Counted from the first letter of the stretch, positions 45,219 through 55,250 are shown. The stretch is DNA of 64,000 nucleotides from Thiocystis violascens DSM 198 (GCF_000227745.2 NC_018012.1:2836501-2900500); one strand, 5' to 3'. Notes: generated by a model from the letters alone, not told the origin. Numbers and translations: made by a program.

Positions 45219-45676
45219 AGATTCGGTGTGTGATGCACTACGGCGGTCACCAAGTCCTTTCGTCCTGCTGTGACACGTCGTTCTGCTGGGTCACATCTGG
45301 AGAGGCTTGTCAGCGACTTCCGCCATTCTGGAGATCGCCTGTAACCTGTGCGTGGCGTCTCGACGGGGCGCGAGCATAAACTCTAATGATGTCAGCCTGA
45401 TTTCAGTGTTGTGACGTCATTCGCGGAAACGAACAGTGGGTTGTGCTAGAGGGATCGGGATTTGACACCATGCCGGGAGTCGCGCTTCGCGGCGATCGCC
45501 GACGAGGCGTAACATTCGCAGCCCGACGAGGCGGCCGCGAGGTTCGAGAATGAGCCTTGCTGGGCCGGCGGCCGGCTGTGCGGATCGGATGACTTGGGGT
45601 AGTCTTGCGGACTTTCGCCCACGTGTCCGAGCAACGCGCAGACCGCCTGCCGTGCCCGGCCCCTTCAGAGTCTTCG
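45219..45676. other. 458-bp intergenic region without recognised features
   Basis: Divergent spacer between the metallophosphoesterase and GDT1-family genes; no convincing gene, repeat or hairpin was seen. Confidence 0.6.
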
Positions 45677-46258
45677 ATGTCCGATCCGATTGCCTGGCTG
45701 ACCCCCGCGGTCACGACCTTTGGTCTCGTCTTTCTCGCCGAACTGGGCGATAAATCGCAACTCGTTTGCATGACGCTCGCGGCAAGACATCGGCACGGGC
45801 CGGTGCTGGTCGGCTCCATTGCCGCCTTCGTGGTGCTGAATACCCTGGCGGTGGTGTTCGGCGTCGGGTTGGCTCAGTGGATTCCGGAGCGAATCCTAGC
45901 CGGTATCGTCGCGATCCTCTTCGCGGTCTTCGGGGTGATGTCGCTGCGCGCCACCGAGGACGAAGACGGCGATGTTGTGCATGAACGCCGCGTCGATGGT
46001 GTCGCGCTGACGACCTTCCTGATGATTCTGCTGGCCGAGATGGGCGATAAGACGCAACTGGCGGTTGCCGGTCTGGCGAGCAGCCTGCCGCCGCTCTCGG
46101 TGTGGATCGGCGCTACCCTGGCCTTGTCCGTGACCTCGGCGCTGGGCGTGCTGGTGGGATGCCGATTGCTGAGGCTTATGCCGCTGCATCGGCTGCACCA
46201 GGCGAGCGGAGTCTTTTTCCTGCTGCTCGCGGGTGTTGCGCTCGCCAAGGTTTTTTAG
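45677..46258 (+). CDS. TMEM165/GDT1 family (UPF0016) cation transporter
   Basis: 193-residue inner-membrane protein built from two homologous halves, each with the E-x-G-D-K-S/T motif (AELGDKSQL near residue 23 and AEMGDKTQL near 115) and three helices. Family members export Mn2+ or exchange Ca2+/Mn2+ with H+. ATG at 45677 gives the normal N-terminus. Substrate (Mn likely) is inferred from the family. Confidence 0.9.
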   Translation: MSDPIAWLTPAVTTFGLVFLAELGDKSQLVCMTLAARHRHGPVLVGSIAAFVVLNTLAVVFGVGLAQWIPERILAGIVAILFAVFGVMSLRATEDEDGDVVHERRVDGVALTTFLMILLAEMGDKTQLAVAGLASSLPPLSVWIGATLALSVTSALGVLVGCRLLRLMPLHRLHQASGVFFLLLAGVALAKVF

Positions 46259-46356
46259 CCGCGGTTTGTCGGTCAGGTTGACGCGAGCGGTCGGTGGAAG
46301 GCGCGACCGTCGACCAGGCAGGTTACGGCCCGGCGACGCCAACGTCCGGCAGGCGG

Positions 46357-47448
46357 CTAGACATTGAACCGGAAGTGGACGATGTCGCCGTCCTTGACCA
46401 CGTATTCCTTGCCTTCCGAGCGCAATTTGCCGGCCTCTTTCGCGCCCTGTTCGCCCTTGCAGGCGACGAAGTCGTCATAGGCGATGACCTCGGCACGGAT
46501 GAAGCCGCGCTCGAAATCGGTGTGAATCACGGCGGCGGCCTTGGGCGCCTTGGCGTTTTTGGGGATGGTCCAGGCACGGACTTCCTTGGGGCCGGAGGTG
46601 AAATAGGTGTCGAGTCCCAGCAGACGGTAGCCGGCGCGGACCACCCGGTTCAGCCCCGGCTCGTCGAGTCCCAGGTCGGTCAGGAACTCATTGCGCTCGC
46701 TCTCTTCGAGTTCGACGATCTCCGCCTCGATGGCGGCGCAGACGGCGACGACCTCGGCGCCTTCCGAGGCGGCGAGCGCGACCACTTTGTCGAGCAGCGG
46801 ATTGTCGACGAAGCCGTCCTCGGCCACGTTGGCGATGTACATGGTGGGCTTGGCCGTCAGCAGGAACAGATCCCGCAGTTCCAGCAGTTCGTCTTCACTA
46901 AAACCCAGCGCGCGCACCGGCTTGCCGGCATCCAACTGGTCGCGCGCCTGTTCCAGCAGCGCCTTGCGGGCGAGGATCTTTTTATCGCCCGTGCGGGCCA
47001 TGCGCTCGGCGCGGTCGAGCGCCCGCTCGACCGATTCCAGGTCGGCCAGCGCCAGTTCGGTGTTGATGACCTCGATGTCGTCCAGCGGATCGATCCGGCC
47101 GGCGACGTGGACCACGTCGTCATCCTCGAAACAGCGCACCACATGCGCGATGGCGTCGGTCTCGCGGATATTGGCCAGGAATTTGTTGCCGAGGCCCTCG
47201 CCTTTGGAGGCGCCCGCGACCAACCCGGCGATGTCGACGAACTGCATGGTGGTGGGGATGATCTTCTGCGGCCTGGTGATGGCGGCGATGACATCGAGAC
47301 GCGGGTCGGGCAGCGGCACCACGCCGACATTCGGGTCGATGGTGCAGAAGGGGTAGTTCTCAGCCGCGATCGTGGCCTTGGTCAGGGCATTGAAAAGGGT
47401 CGATTTGCCGACATTAGGCAGGCCGACGATGCCGCATTTGAATCCCAT
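46357..47448 (-). CDS. ychF: Redox-regulated ATPase/GTPase YchF (Obg family)
   Basis: 363-residue P-loop protein: [15 protein letters not shown] at the N-terminus, [25 protein letters not shown] switch region, coiled-coil insertion (about 130-180) and the C-terminal TGS domain ([47 protein letters not shown]). ATG at 47448 is the family start. Confidence 0.96.
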   Translation of the reverse strand: MGFKCGIVGLPNVGKSTLFNALTKATIAAENYPFCTIDPNVGVVPLPDPRLDVIAAITRPQKIIPTTMQFVDIAGLVAGASKGEGLGNKFLANIRETDAIAHVVRCFEDDDVVHVAGRIDPLDDIEVINTELALADLESVERALDRAERMARTGDKKILARKALLEQARDQLDAGKPVRALGFSEDELLELRDLFLLTAKPTMYIANVAEDGFVDNPLLDKVVALAASEGAEVVAVCAAIEAEIVELEESERNEFLTDLGLDEPGLNRVVRAGYRLLGLDTYFTSGPKEVRAWTIPKNAKAPKAAAVIHTDFERGFIRAEVIAYDDFVACKGEQGAKEAGKLRSEGKEYVVKDGDIVHFRFNV

Positions 47449-47527
47449 GACAAGAGTCCGCTCGGAAAAGCCGATCATCTTACAGGATTCGCGCGGCGGC
47501 ACGCCAGACGCAAATCCTGACGCGGGA

Positions 47528-49018
47528 TCAACGGGTTTCGGTCGGCTCCCGATTGTAGCGATCCTCGAAACGCACGATGTCGTCCTCGCCGAGATAACTG
47601 CCGGACTGGACCTCGATCAGTTCCAACATGATGCTACCGGGATTTTCCAGCCGATGCGTGGTGCCGACCGGGATGTAAGTGGACTGATTCTCCGTGAGCA
47701 GAAAGGATTTGTCGTCACAGGTGACGCGCGCGGTGCCCGAAACCACGACCCAGTGCTCGGCGCGGTGATGGTGCATCTGGAGCGAGAGCGATTCGCCCGG
47801 TTTGACGATCAGGCGCTTGACCTGATAGCGCGGCCCCTGTCCGATGGATTCGTAGGAACCCCAGGGCCGATGGACCTGCTGATGATGACGATGCTCGTTG
47901 CGGTGCTCGCGCTGGAGGAACTGGGTGACGGCCTTCACGTCCTGCGCGCTGTCCTTGGTGGCGACCAGCACCGCGTCCGGCGTCTCCACCACGATCAGAT
48001 CGTCGACGCCGATCGCCGCCACCATCCGATGCTGGGCCATCAGCAGATTGTTGCGGGCATTGTGCACGAAGGCATCGCCCGTCAGTACGTTCCCCGCCGC
48101 GTCCTGTTCGCGGACCTCCCAGAGTGCCGACCAGGCGCCGACATCGGACCAGCCGACATCGAGCGGCACCACCGCCGCCGGGGGCAGATCGGCGGCGGCG
48201 CCGTCCGACAGATGCTCCATGACCGCATAGTCGATGGAGTCGCTGGGGCAGGCGCCGAAGAGTTCGGAATCGAGACGCAGAAAGGCGCCGTCGATCTTGG
48301 CGCCGGCGAAGGCCGCAGTCGCGGCCTGCGCGATGTCGGGGCGGAAACGCGCGATCAGGGTCATCCAGAGCGAGGCCCTGAGCACGAAAATACCGCTGTT
48401 CCAGAGATAATCGCCGGAGGCCAGATAGCCTTGCGCGGTCTCGACATCGGGTTTTTCCACAAATCCGGCGAGGCCGTAGGCATGGCCCGCGAGTCCCTCC
48501 GAGGGGTAGGGCTGGCCCTGACGGATATAGCCGTAACCGGTCTCGGGTTTGCTCGGCACGATCCCGAAGGTCACCACGGCGCCCTGTCGGGCGATCACGC
48601 AGGCATCGGCCACGGCCGTGCGGAAACCGGGCTCGTTGCGGATGGTATGATCCGCCGGCATGACCAGCAGGATCGGATCCTCGCCCGCCTGGGTCGCGGC
48701 GAGCGCGGCGAGCGTCAGCGCGGGCGCGGTATTGCGGCCCTTGGGTTCGAGAAGGATACCGGCGGGATGGCGCCCGAGGATCCGCATCTGTTCGGCGACC
48801 AGAAAGCGGTGTGCTTCTTTACAGACCACCAGCGGATCGGTCTGGCCGATCGCCTGACGCGGATGCTCCTCGTCCAGACCGTCGAGACGCCGCACGGTTT
48901 CCTGGAAGAGCGTGTGCTCGCTGGTCAGAGGCAGGAACTGTTTCGGATAGGCTTCGCGGGACATCGGCCAGAGCCGGGTACCGGAACCGCCGGAGAGAAT
49001 CACAGGTTGTAGTGGCAT
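47528..49018 (-). CDS. Mannose-1-phosphate guanylyltransferase / mannose-6-phosphate isomerase (type II PMI-GMP)
   Basis: 496-residue bifunctional enzyme (AlgA/ManC/CpsB type). N-terminal nucleotidyltransferase: [25 protein letters not shown]-terminal cupin [46 protein letters not shown] (in pieces), with the metal-binding histidines. Produces GDP-mannose for exopolysaccharide or LPS. Fits the glycosyltransferase genes in the neighbourhood. Confidence 0.95.
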   Translation of the reverse strand: MPLQPVILSGGSGTRLWPMSREAYPKQFLPLTSEHTLFQETVRRLDGLDEEHPRQAIGQTDPLVVCKEAHRFLVAEQMRILGRHPAGILLEPKGRNTAPALTLAALAATQAGEDPILLVMPADHTIRNEPGFRTAVADACVIARQGAVVTFGIVPSKPETGYGYIRQGQPYPSEGLAGHAYGLAGFVEKPDVETAQGYLASGDYLWNSGIFVLRASLWMTLIARFRPDIAQAATAAFAGAKIDGAFLRLDSELFGACPSDSIDYAVMEHLSDGAAADLPPAAVVPLDVGWSDVGAWSALWEVREQDAAGNVLTGDAFVHNARNNLLMAQHRMVAAIGVDDLIVVETPDAVLVATKDSAQDVKAVTQFLQREHRNEHRHHQQVHRPWGSYESIGQGPRYQVKRLIVKPGESLSLQMHHHRAEHWVVVSGTARVTCDDKSFLLTENQSTYIPVGTTHRLENPGSIMLELIEVQSGSYLGEDDIVRFEDRYNREPTETR

Positions 49019-49303
49019 TGCGGATGACCTGATCCGTGGAGTTGAACGGGAAAATCATGTAACCGTGTCCGGCGGGAGCGACCGTGTTTGGCGGTCGGTT
49101 CGACCTGGCATGAACGCACGGGCATCGGTTCTGACGCAGTTGACGTTTTGACGCTTCATTATCATTAAAACCGCGTCTCGCCGGATTTCGCGGATGACCC
49201 GCGAGGCGAGGCTCGTTCGCAACCGGGCATGTCGCTCGGGACGCGGTTTCGATTAGAGCAACCGCGGCCTTCGCGGTCAAACACGCACGAGGATCCCGAC
49301 ACG

Positions 49304-50116
49304 ATGAACCCCGAACTCACTCTGCTGGCGCGGCTGCTGCGCGAAACCGCCGCGACCGAAATCATGCCGCGCTGGCACCGCACGCGCGTCGACAGCAAGG
49401 CCGATGGCAGTCTGGTCACGGCGGCGGATCTGGCGGCGCAGACCCATCTCGCAGCGGCCCTCGCGCGCGCCTTTCCCGCGATCCCCTTGCTGGGGGAGGA
49501 GATGCGCGAATCCGAACAGGAGCGTCTGCTCGCCGCCGCCGAGCGTGGCGTCTGGGTGCTCGACCCGCTGGACGGCACCAGCAACTATGCCAGCGGTTAT
49601 CCCGGATTCTCGATCTCGCTGGCCCTGATCGAGCAGGGCCAGGCGGTGCTGGGGGCGATCCTCGATCCGGTGCGCGACGAGTGTTTCACCGCCGCCCGAG
49701 GGCAGGGCGCCTGTCTCAACGGCGAGCCGATCCGACCCTTCGCCTCCGGCCCGGAACTGGGCGACTGTCTGGCCATGATCGATCTCAAGCGGCTGCCACC
49801 CCAATCGCTGGTCGCGCTCTTTCGCCCCGGCGGGTTCCGTTCGCAACGCAATCTCGGATCGGTGGCCTTGGACTGGTGCTGGCTGGCGTCCGGACGCTTT
49901 CAGCTCTATCTGCATGGCGGTCAGCGACTCTGGGATTATGCGGCGGGGCGTCTGATCGCGGACGAGGCTGGCGCGGCCTCGCGTCAGTATCGCCGGGACG
50001 GCGTCACGCCGAGCGCAGGGCTGACGCTGGAATCCCAGCTCGCCATCGCCGCCGCCAATGAAGACCTGTTGGAGCGCTGGCTGACCTTCGTCGATCTGCC
50101 GTTGAAGGCGGCCTGA
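49304..50116 (+). CDS. Inositol monophosphatase family protein
   Basis: 270-residue Mg-dependent phosphatase of the IMPase/CysQ superfamily: LGEEM (metal Glu), WVLDPLDGTSNYASGYPGFSISLAL (DPLDGT motif) and WDYAAGRLIADEAGA. Substrate may be inositol phosphate, PAP or a sugar phosphate; sequence alone does not decide. ATG at 49304 preferred. Confidence 0.88.
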   Translation: MNPELTLLARLLRETAATEIMPRWHRTRVDSKADGSLVTAADLAAQTHLAAALARAFPAIPLLGEEMRESEQERLLAAAERGVWVLDPLDGTSNYASGYPGFSISLALIEQGQAVLGAILDPVRDECFTAARGQGACLNGEPIRPFASGPELGDCLAMIDLKRLPPQSLVALFRPGGFRSQRNLGSVALDWCWLASGRFQLYLHGGQRLWDYAAGRLIADEAGAASRQYRRDGVTPSAGLTLESQLAIAAANEDLLERWLTFVDLPLKAA

Positions 50117-50237
50117 CTCGTCATCCGCGCCCTCGCCATCAGGTTGATTCGTCCGCCGCTGCCCTCAGTTTCGCTTGAACCGAATACGTCCGGCGGCGCC
50201 TCTGCCGTCCTCCCGCTTCAACCCGAGGTATTTCCCG

Positions 50238-50681
50238 ATGAGTCACGACCCCAGCGGTCTCGACATGGATCTCTCCAGCGGCATCGCCGCCTTCGAGTCC
50301 AAGCAGTTCTCGCGGGCCACGGGCCTGCTGTCTCCGCTCGCCGAGCAAGGCAATGTGGAGGCGCAGTACCGGATGGCGATCATGGCCCAGAACGGGCTTG
50401 GCATGCTGCCGAATCCGCTGCTGGCCTACAGTTACATGAAGTCCGCCGCCACGGCGGGTCTCGGGCTTGCGCAGCATGGTCTGGCCTTCATGTACATGCA
50501 GGGCGAATGCACCGACAAAAATCCGGCCAAGGCCATCGAATGGTTCAAGAAAGCCGCCGAGCAAGGGCTCGTCGGATCGCTCACGACGCTGGCGCTGATG
50601 TACGAAGAGGGCCACGGCGTGGAGAAAGATCAGGAAGAGGCCAACCGGCTCTATCGGCTAGCGGGATTCGACGAGCGCTGA
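50238..50681 (+). CDS. Sel1-repeat (tetratricopeptide-like) protein
   Basis: 147-residue cytoplasmic protein with Sel1-like repeats of 36 residues (LLSPLAEQGNVEAQYRMAIMAQNGLG, then KSAATAGLGLAQHGLAFMYMQGEC, then KKAAEQGLVGSLTTLALMYEEGHG). A scaffold role is typical for the fold; partner unknown. ATG at 50238 with a good fit to the repeat start. Confidence 0.82.
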   Translation: MSHDPSGLDMDLSSGIAAFESKQFSRATGLLSPLAEQGNVEAQYRMAIMAQNGLGMLPNPLLAYSYMKSAATAGLGLAQHGLAFMYMQGECTDKNPAKAIEWFKKAAEQGLVGSLTTLALMYEEGHGVEKDQEEANRLYRLAGFDER

Positions 50682-50712
50682 GCGGGCGATGAACGTGAAC
50701 GAGACTCGCACC

Positions 50713-51840
50713 TCATGATCGATGAGATGATCTTTCGGCCAGTCCCATCGCCGTCAGATAGGCACTCGTGCTGGCCTCGATTTCATAGGGTTTCGCCGCT
50801 TGTTGCAGAATCGGCTTCGCGAGCGGCTGCTCCAGGGTGGCCATCATCGCCCGCGCGAGGGCCACGTCATCGCCAACCGGAACCAGTGGCCCGAAGCGCC
50901 CGGCGCCAAGAATCTCGCGCGGGCCGCTCGGGCAATCCGTCGAGACGACCGGCGTGCCGACAGCCAGCGCCTCGATCAGCACGAAGCCCAATCCTTCCCA
51001 ACGCGAGGTGAAGACAAACAGGTTGGCGTGGGCCATATAGGCATAGGCGTTCGAGACATAACCCGGCAGCGCGACGTCCGCGGCGATGCCCAATTCCTCG
51101 GCCAACCTCAGTAAGCGTTCGCGGGCGGCGCCTTTGCCCAGGATCATCAGTCTGCAGGGGCGCTCGGCGCGGACGCGGGCGAAGGCCCGCAGCAGGGTCG
51201 CGAAATCCTTGCGGCTGCAAAGCTCCCCGGCGCTCAGGATCAGCGGCGTGCCGGGTTGTCCAAACCAGGGATGTTCGGGACGCGGCAACTCCGACTCGAA
51301 CAGGCTTGCCGGGATGACGGGCGGCGGTACCACGCGGATCCGAGCGCGCGCCAGCCCCGTGTAATCGGCCATGTCGTCGGCGACCCCGGCACTGGCGACG
51401 ATCACCTGTTCCGCGAATGGATAGAGCCAACCCATGGAGTGACGCTGGATCCAGCGCTCCAGCACGCCACGCGTCGCGAGGTCGATCGAGATCGTCGTCC
51501 CGGAGCGCAGGACCAGGCGCGTCGGCACGCGGGCCATGGCGCGCGCGAACAGCGCCACGCGGTTGACCTTGTCCTTGTCCGAGAGCATCACGGCCGGTCT
51601 GTTGCGACGCAAATAGCGGATGACGGCGGGTAGACAGCTCAGGGTATGGCGCGAACCCAGGTCGATCAGGGTGACGCCGTCCGGAATCTCGTCCAGATTT
51701 GGACCGTGCTCGCGAACCTTGAGCAAATCCACGCGATAGCCGCGACGCGCCAGTGCCGGGATCAGGTGCTCCGCGGCCCGGTCCACACCGCTGTGCCCGG
51801 AGGTCGAGAAAAAACAGGCGATACGATTTGGATCGGGCAT
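50713..51840 (-). CDS. Glycosyltransferase family 4
   Basis: 375-residue GT-B glycosyltransferase: N-terminal domain with GHSGVDRAAEHLIPALARRGYRV; C-terminal donor site LILSAGELCSRKDFATLLRAFA, then VFTSRWEGLGFVLIEALAVGTPVVSTDCPSGPREIL. Probable role in LPS or exopolysaccharide synthesis. Cytoplasmic, peripheral membrane. Confidence 0.9.
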   Translation of the reverse strand: MPDPNRIACFFSTSGHSGVDRAAEHLIPALARRGYRVDLLKVREHGPNLDEIPDGVTLIDLGSRHTLSCLPAVIRYLRRNRPAVMLSDKDKVNRVALFARAMARVPTRLVLRSGTTISIDLATRGVLERWIQRHSMGWLYPFAEQVIVASAGVADDMADYTGLARARIRVVPPPVIPASLFESELPRPEHPWFGQPGTPLILSAGELCSRKDFATLLRAFARVRAERPCRLMILGKGAARERLLRLAEELGIAADVALPGYVSNAYAYMAHANLFVFTSRWEGLGFVLIEALAVGTPVVSTDCPSGPREILGAGRFGPLVPVGDDVALARAMMATLEQPLAKPILQQAAKPYEIEASTSAYLTAMGLAERSSHRS

Positions 51841-52510
51841 GAACGCGAGACCGACTCAGGACAACGACCGCACGGCATTCGCAAACCTGCGCCACGGCCT
51901 GCATAAGGTTTGCGAAGAAAGAGGCGTACCGCTTGGCAAAATCGACCCAATGCAGAATAGAGTGAAGCCACGTAACCATTTGCTTTTCTAGGAAACGCGA
52001 ACGGTCAAAAAATGGCGTTAGGAATAATTATGGGCACGAAAATAAAACCGCCCCCACTGATGCGGCCTTTTTACCTGTTTGGCGCCGCCAGCACAAACCA
52101 AACCGCCACGCAGGCGTGATCGTGGTCAGCAGCGACAAACCGATCCAGCGTCCCGACTCAGGGTGTAGCAGCCCCTCCTTTTGTTGTTTTATAACGCTCC
52201 GACGTTGCACCACGCAGGCGGATCGATGGCTTTCCATCGGCGATGACCTTCGATGGGCTGGGAGTCGTCTTCGATCTTGTGGACGATCCGAGCCGTTACC
52301 GCGCGGTGTCGGTTCAGACTACCCGGCATTTTCAATGCTTTGAGAAATTATTATTTAATTTTTCCGAAATCCGTGTGTATATCCGTACCCGGCGCGCTCA
52401 CTAACGGAACGTGTTAAATTCGCAAATACTCCCCCATCCCGAGAAAACTCATGGCAAAACGTCATCGGCCAGGGCGGCGCCGCCCGATTCCTCCGCCGAT
52501 CCCGTGAGAC
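51841..52510. other. Intergenic region at the left side of the island
   Basis: No gene recognised between the glycosyltransferase and the terminator at 52511. It is AT-richer than the flanks (for example 52330-52390), consistent with foreign or degenerate DNA. No tRNA or direct-repeat attachment site was found. Confidence 0.55.
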
Positions 52511-52537
52511 ACAAAAAACCCGCCGACTTGGCAGGTT
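52511..52537 (-). terminator. Intrinsic terminator of the minus-strand small gene
   Basis: On the minus strand AACCTGCC pairs with GGCGGGTT (8 bp with one G-T pair) around a 5-nt loop, followed by six T residues. It lies 56 bp after the stop of the gene at 52593. Confidence 0.8.
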
Positions 52538-52592
52538 CAGTGCCGGTCTCTCCCGGCTGTCGATCACCCCATGACGCGGGGTTCGTCGTGAT

Positions 52593-52883
52593 TTAACCCA
52601 GCCAGCCGCCCTTGTTCACCACGCGATAGACACGCGGCGGATCGGGGCAGGGTCCGGGTTCGCTGGGGCCATCTCGACAAGGCAACCCGGAATCGATGAT
52701 CGCCTGAATCAGCGCGTCGATTTGTTCGGCGAATTGGGGATGATTGCCGCGCCACTGATTGGCTTCCATCAGCATGGTGTCCAGCGTCAACGGCATGGAT
52801 TCGCTGGAAAACCGCTCTAGGACTTGGCGCAGTTCCGGGCTAATGACGGCTTGCATGGGTGCAACAGTTTCAGCGTTTGGCAC
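52593..52883 (-). CDS. Hypothetical protein
   Basis: Unrecognised 96-residue protein: an N-terminal helical part (ISPELRQVLERFSSESMPL, MLMEANQWRGNHPQFAEQI, IQAIIDSGLPC) and a Pro-rich tail ending VYRVVNKGGWLG. It starts with GTG at 52883, behind GGGGGA at normal spacing, and ends before an intrinsic terminator; both support a real gene. Its promoter side is cut by the IS21 element 62 bp upstream. Confidence 0.65.
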   Translation of the reverse strand: MPNAETVAPMQAVISPELRQVLERFSSESMPLTLDTMLMEANQWRGNHPQFAEQIDALIQAIIDSGLPCRDGPSEPGPCPDPPRVYRVVNKGGWLG

Positions 52884-53060
52884 GGGATTTCCCCCTTGAT
52901 GTTGACGCTTGCGAGCGTTTCACGGTTCGCGCGGATTTCTCGATTGTTAATCACCCAGGAAAACTTCCCAGGGATCCGGGGCAATCGACATTGAAGTTTT
53001 TCCACCCCGGAGCGGTGCAACCTGTCGGCCTTTTGGCCGGAGCAGCCTGGGGTGATCAGG

Positions 53061-54148
53061 ATGGAATTCATGGCCGACATTCGACGGCGTCATTTTGTCG
53101 ACGGGGAGAGCATCGGCGCGATTGCCCGTGAGCTTCGGCGCTCGCGTCCCACGGCTCGCAAAGCGCTGACCACGCTGACCGAGCCGGTCGACCGCCGCCA
53201 GCATCCGCCTTTGCCGAAACTGGGGGCGTTCCAAGCCCAGTTGGAACAGTGGCTGGAGCGCGAATCCCGCTTCCCGAGGCGTCAGCGGCGCACGGCGAAA
53301 CGCTTGTTCGAGGGCTTGCAGGTCGAGGGTTACCAAGGCTCCGATGGCCCGGTACAGCGGTCTGTGACGCGCTGGCAGGTGCGGCGTGGCAGTCATCCGG
53401 CCATCACGCAAGCCTTCGTGCCGTTGGCGTTTCCGCCGGGGGAGACCTGTCAATGCGAGTGGAGCCATGAAGAGGTCGAGTTGGGCCGCGTCGTACAGAC
53501 GAACAAGGTGGCGCACGTTCGCCTGACCGACAGTCGGCCAATCTTCGTGGTGGCCGATCCGCGCGAGACCCAGGAGATGGTCTTCGATGCCCATGTCCGC
53601 GCCTTTGCCTGCTTCGGCGGCGCCCCCCAGCGGGTGGTCTACGACAATCTCAAAACGGTGGTGGACGCGATCTTTACCGGGAAGGATCGCCAGTTCAACC
53701 GCCGCTTCCTGACGTTGGCCAATCACGATCTGTTCGAGCCGGTCGCCTGCACGCCGGAATCGGGTTGAGAGAAGGGCCAGGCGGAGAATCAGGTCGGCAA
53801 CGTGCGTGAATGGCGGTTCACCCCGCGGGTGACGTGCAGCGATTGCGCGGCGCCGAATACCTGGTTGGCGACGCGTTGCCAGGAACTCGCGGGGCGTCGA
53901 CACCCCACCGAGCTGACCCTGACCATGGCCGCGTGTTTTGCCGACGAGCCGCCCTGGCTGCGGGCCGTCACCGCGCCGTTCGATAGCGATGTCGAGCAGA
54001 CGTTGCGAGTTCTCCAGCACTTGCCTGATCAGCGTCGATCGCAATCGCTAGAGTGTCCCCGTCGTCTGGGCTGGCAAAGTGGTGTCGGTGCGCCTCACCG
54101 CCGCGACCCTGCGCATCGTCATCAGCGCCCCGGTCGCGAGCAACGCCA
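53061..54148 (+). pseudogene. istA transposase relic of the IS21 element
   Basis: Begins as a normal IstA: N-terminal HTH (SIGAIARELRRSRPTARKAL) and the DDE domain up to FEPVACTPESG. A TGA at 53766-53768 replaces a Trp codon, after which the same frame continues with GQAENQVGNVREWRFTPRV and VEQTLRV. Near 54005 the frame shifts, a TAG (about 54048) follows in [22 protein letters not shown], and the normal C-terminus is then missing. Non-functional. Confidence 0.85.
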
Positions 54149-54264
54149 GGCGCCGACTGGCCGCGCCCACACGTCCCGCCGTGCTTGAGAGTCCTTCCAG
54201 CCCCACGCTGCGCCGGAACCGCTGGCCGATTGCGCGCGCGACGCCAGCTTGCGGGAGGTCCGTC

Positions 54265-54795
54265 ATGGCCATTGATCGCCTCAGCAAACTCAACGCGCTC
54301 CACCTCGACGGCATGGCGATGGCCTGGCGCGCATGGCAAGCGCATCACCTCATCCTGCTCGGGGGCATCGGAACGGGGAAAACCCATCTGGCGACCGCCT
54401 TGGGCGTCGCCGCGATCCATCGGGGAAAGCGGGTTCGCTTCGATCACGCGGTCGACCTGGTCAACCAGCTGGAACCGGAAAAACGCCTCGGCGAAGCCGG
54501 CGCTCTCGCCAAACAACGCATCCCCATCGATGCCGTCATCATCGACGCGCTCGGGTATCTGCCGTTCCCCGAATCGGGCGGTGCGTTGCTGTTCCATTTG
54601 ATCCGCCATCGGTACGACAAGACCTCCTTGGTCCTTACCGCCAACCTCAGTTTCGGCGAGTGGGTACAGGTCTTCGGCGACGCCAGGATGACCGCGGCCC
54701 TCCTGGATCGCCTCGCCCATCACGGCGACATCCTCGAAACCGGCAACGACTCCTACCGCTTCAAGCAACGCAAAAAGGCGACTCAGACCACCTGA
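54265..54795 (+). pseudogene. istB ATPase relic with internal deletion
   Basis: 176 residues against about 250 in intact IstB. The start ([24 protein letters not shown]) is joined directly to [21 protein letters not shown] (Walker A), so roughly 70 residues are missing between about 54325 and 54345. Walker [11 protein letters not shown] and C-terminal [13 protein letters not shown] are present. GGGAGG precedes the ATG. Confidence 0.8.
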
Positions 54796-54836
54796 AATGC
54801 CCCAGCAACGGGAAAACATTCGATGTTGATCCCTGG

Positions 54837-55181
54837 TCATTTTTGGATGGTGATTGACACCACAGGAATCTCGGCAGGCTGAATATTCGTTGTTTCAACG
54901 CTAATCGGTATGCACATGGTATCCGTTGAAACAACGCTTATTCCCAGCCGTTGCGACAGTTCGCCCGCGATCCGAGCAAAGGCCGGTGCAGACTTGGCGC
55001 GATAGGCCATCGGCAGCGCCAGCAGTAACACCGAGTCGGGCAAGGGTCCGAGTGCGGTATCAGGATGCAGCGCCGCATCCGCCTTGCCGATCAATCGGCG
55101 CGACCGCTCGCCGGGCGTCAGCGCCGTGCCGGTCTTGGGCCGTCCGCGTGGTTTCGGTTCGTTCAATTTTCGTTGTATCAA
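54837..55181 (-). CDS. Small RGRP-motif hypothetical protein, truncated by IS21
   Basis: Up to 114 residues, starting at a TTG (55181, or 55166). The N-terminus carries EPKPRGRPKTGTALTPGERSRR, a motif shared with the relic at 56483-56830; a helical middle follows (YRAKSAPAFARIAGELSQRLG). The last six codons and stop come from the IS21 terminal repeat, so the original C-terminus is lost. Two CGTTGnnnCAACG palindromes lie inside the coding sequence and two at or upstream of the start, suggesting a self-regulating DNA-binding protein; that is inference. Confidence 0.5.
   Translation of the reverse strand: MIQRKLNEPKPRGRPKTGTALTPGERSRRLIGKADAALHPDTALGPLPDSVLLLALPMAYRAKSAPAFARIAGELSQRLGISVVSTDTMCIPISVETTNIQPAEIPVVSITIQK
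54888..54936. repeat. Pair of CGTTGnnnCAACG palindromes (inside the truncated gene)
   Basis: CGTTGTTTCAACG at 54888-54900 and CGTTGAAACAACG at 54924-54936, 36 bp apart; each is followed on the plus strand by C then TAAT or TTAT. They are part of the coding sequence of the small gene on the minus strand. Confidence 0.7.
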
Positions 55182-55216
55182 CGGTTAATCGTGCTTCGAT
55201 TATCGTTGAGTCAACG
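55171..55216. repeat. Pair of CGTTGnnnCAACG palindromes (at the start of the small gene)
   Basis: CGTTGTATCAACG at 55171-55183 and CGTTGAGTCAACG at 55204-55216, 33 bp apart, followed by GGTTAAT and GGATAAT. They overlap and precede the TTG start of the minus-strand gene, a classic operator position. Confidence 0.7.
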
Positions 55217-55233
55217 GATAATACAAGGGCGGT

Positions 55234-55250
55234 GTTTCGATCATCGAAAC
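55234..55250. promoter_or_regulatory. 17-bp palindrome
   Basis: GTTTCGATCATCGAAAC, a 7-bp perfect inverted repeat around TCA, 18 bp upstream of the last CGTTGnnnCAACG site. It differs from that motif, so it may be the site of a second regulator. Confidence 0.5.

Larger units (their letters stand above)
52945..54859 (+). mobile_element. Decayed IS21-family element
   Basis: 1915-bp element with imperfect inverted termini: TGTTAATCACC at 52945-52955 and the complement of TGTCAATCACC at 54849-54859; conservation continues inward (AAAA, then CCAGGGATC), as in the multiple terminal repeats of IS21. It carries istA and istB relics. No target duplication is visible. Confidence 0.85.

Noticed and set aside
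51841..52592. tRNA gene or attachment site at the island border
   Set aside because: No T-loop (GTTCRANNC) with paired acceptor arm, and no long direct repeat between the two sides, could be found; the island boundary is therefore not defined.
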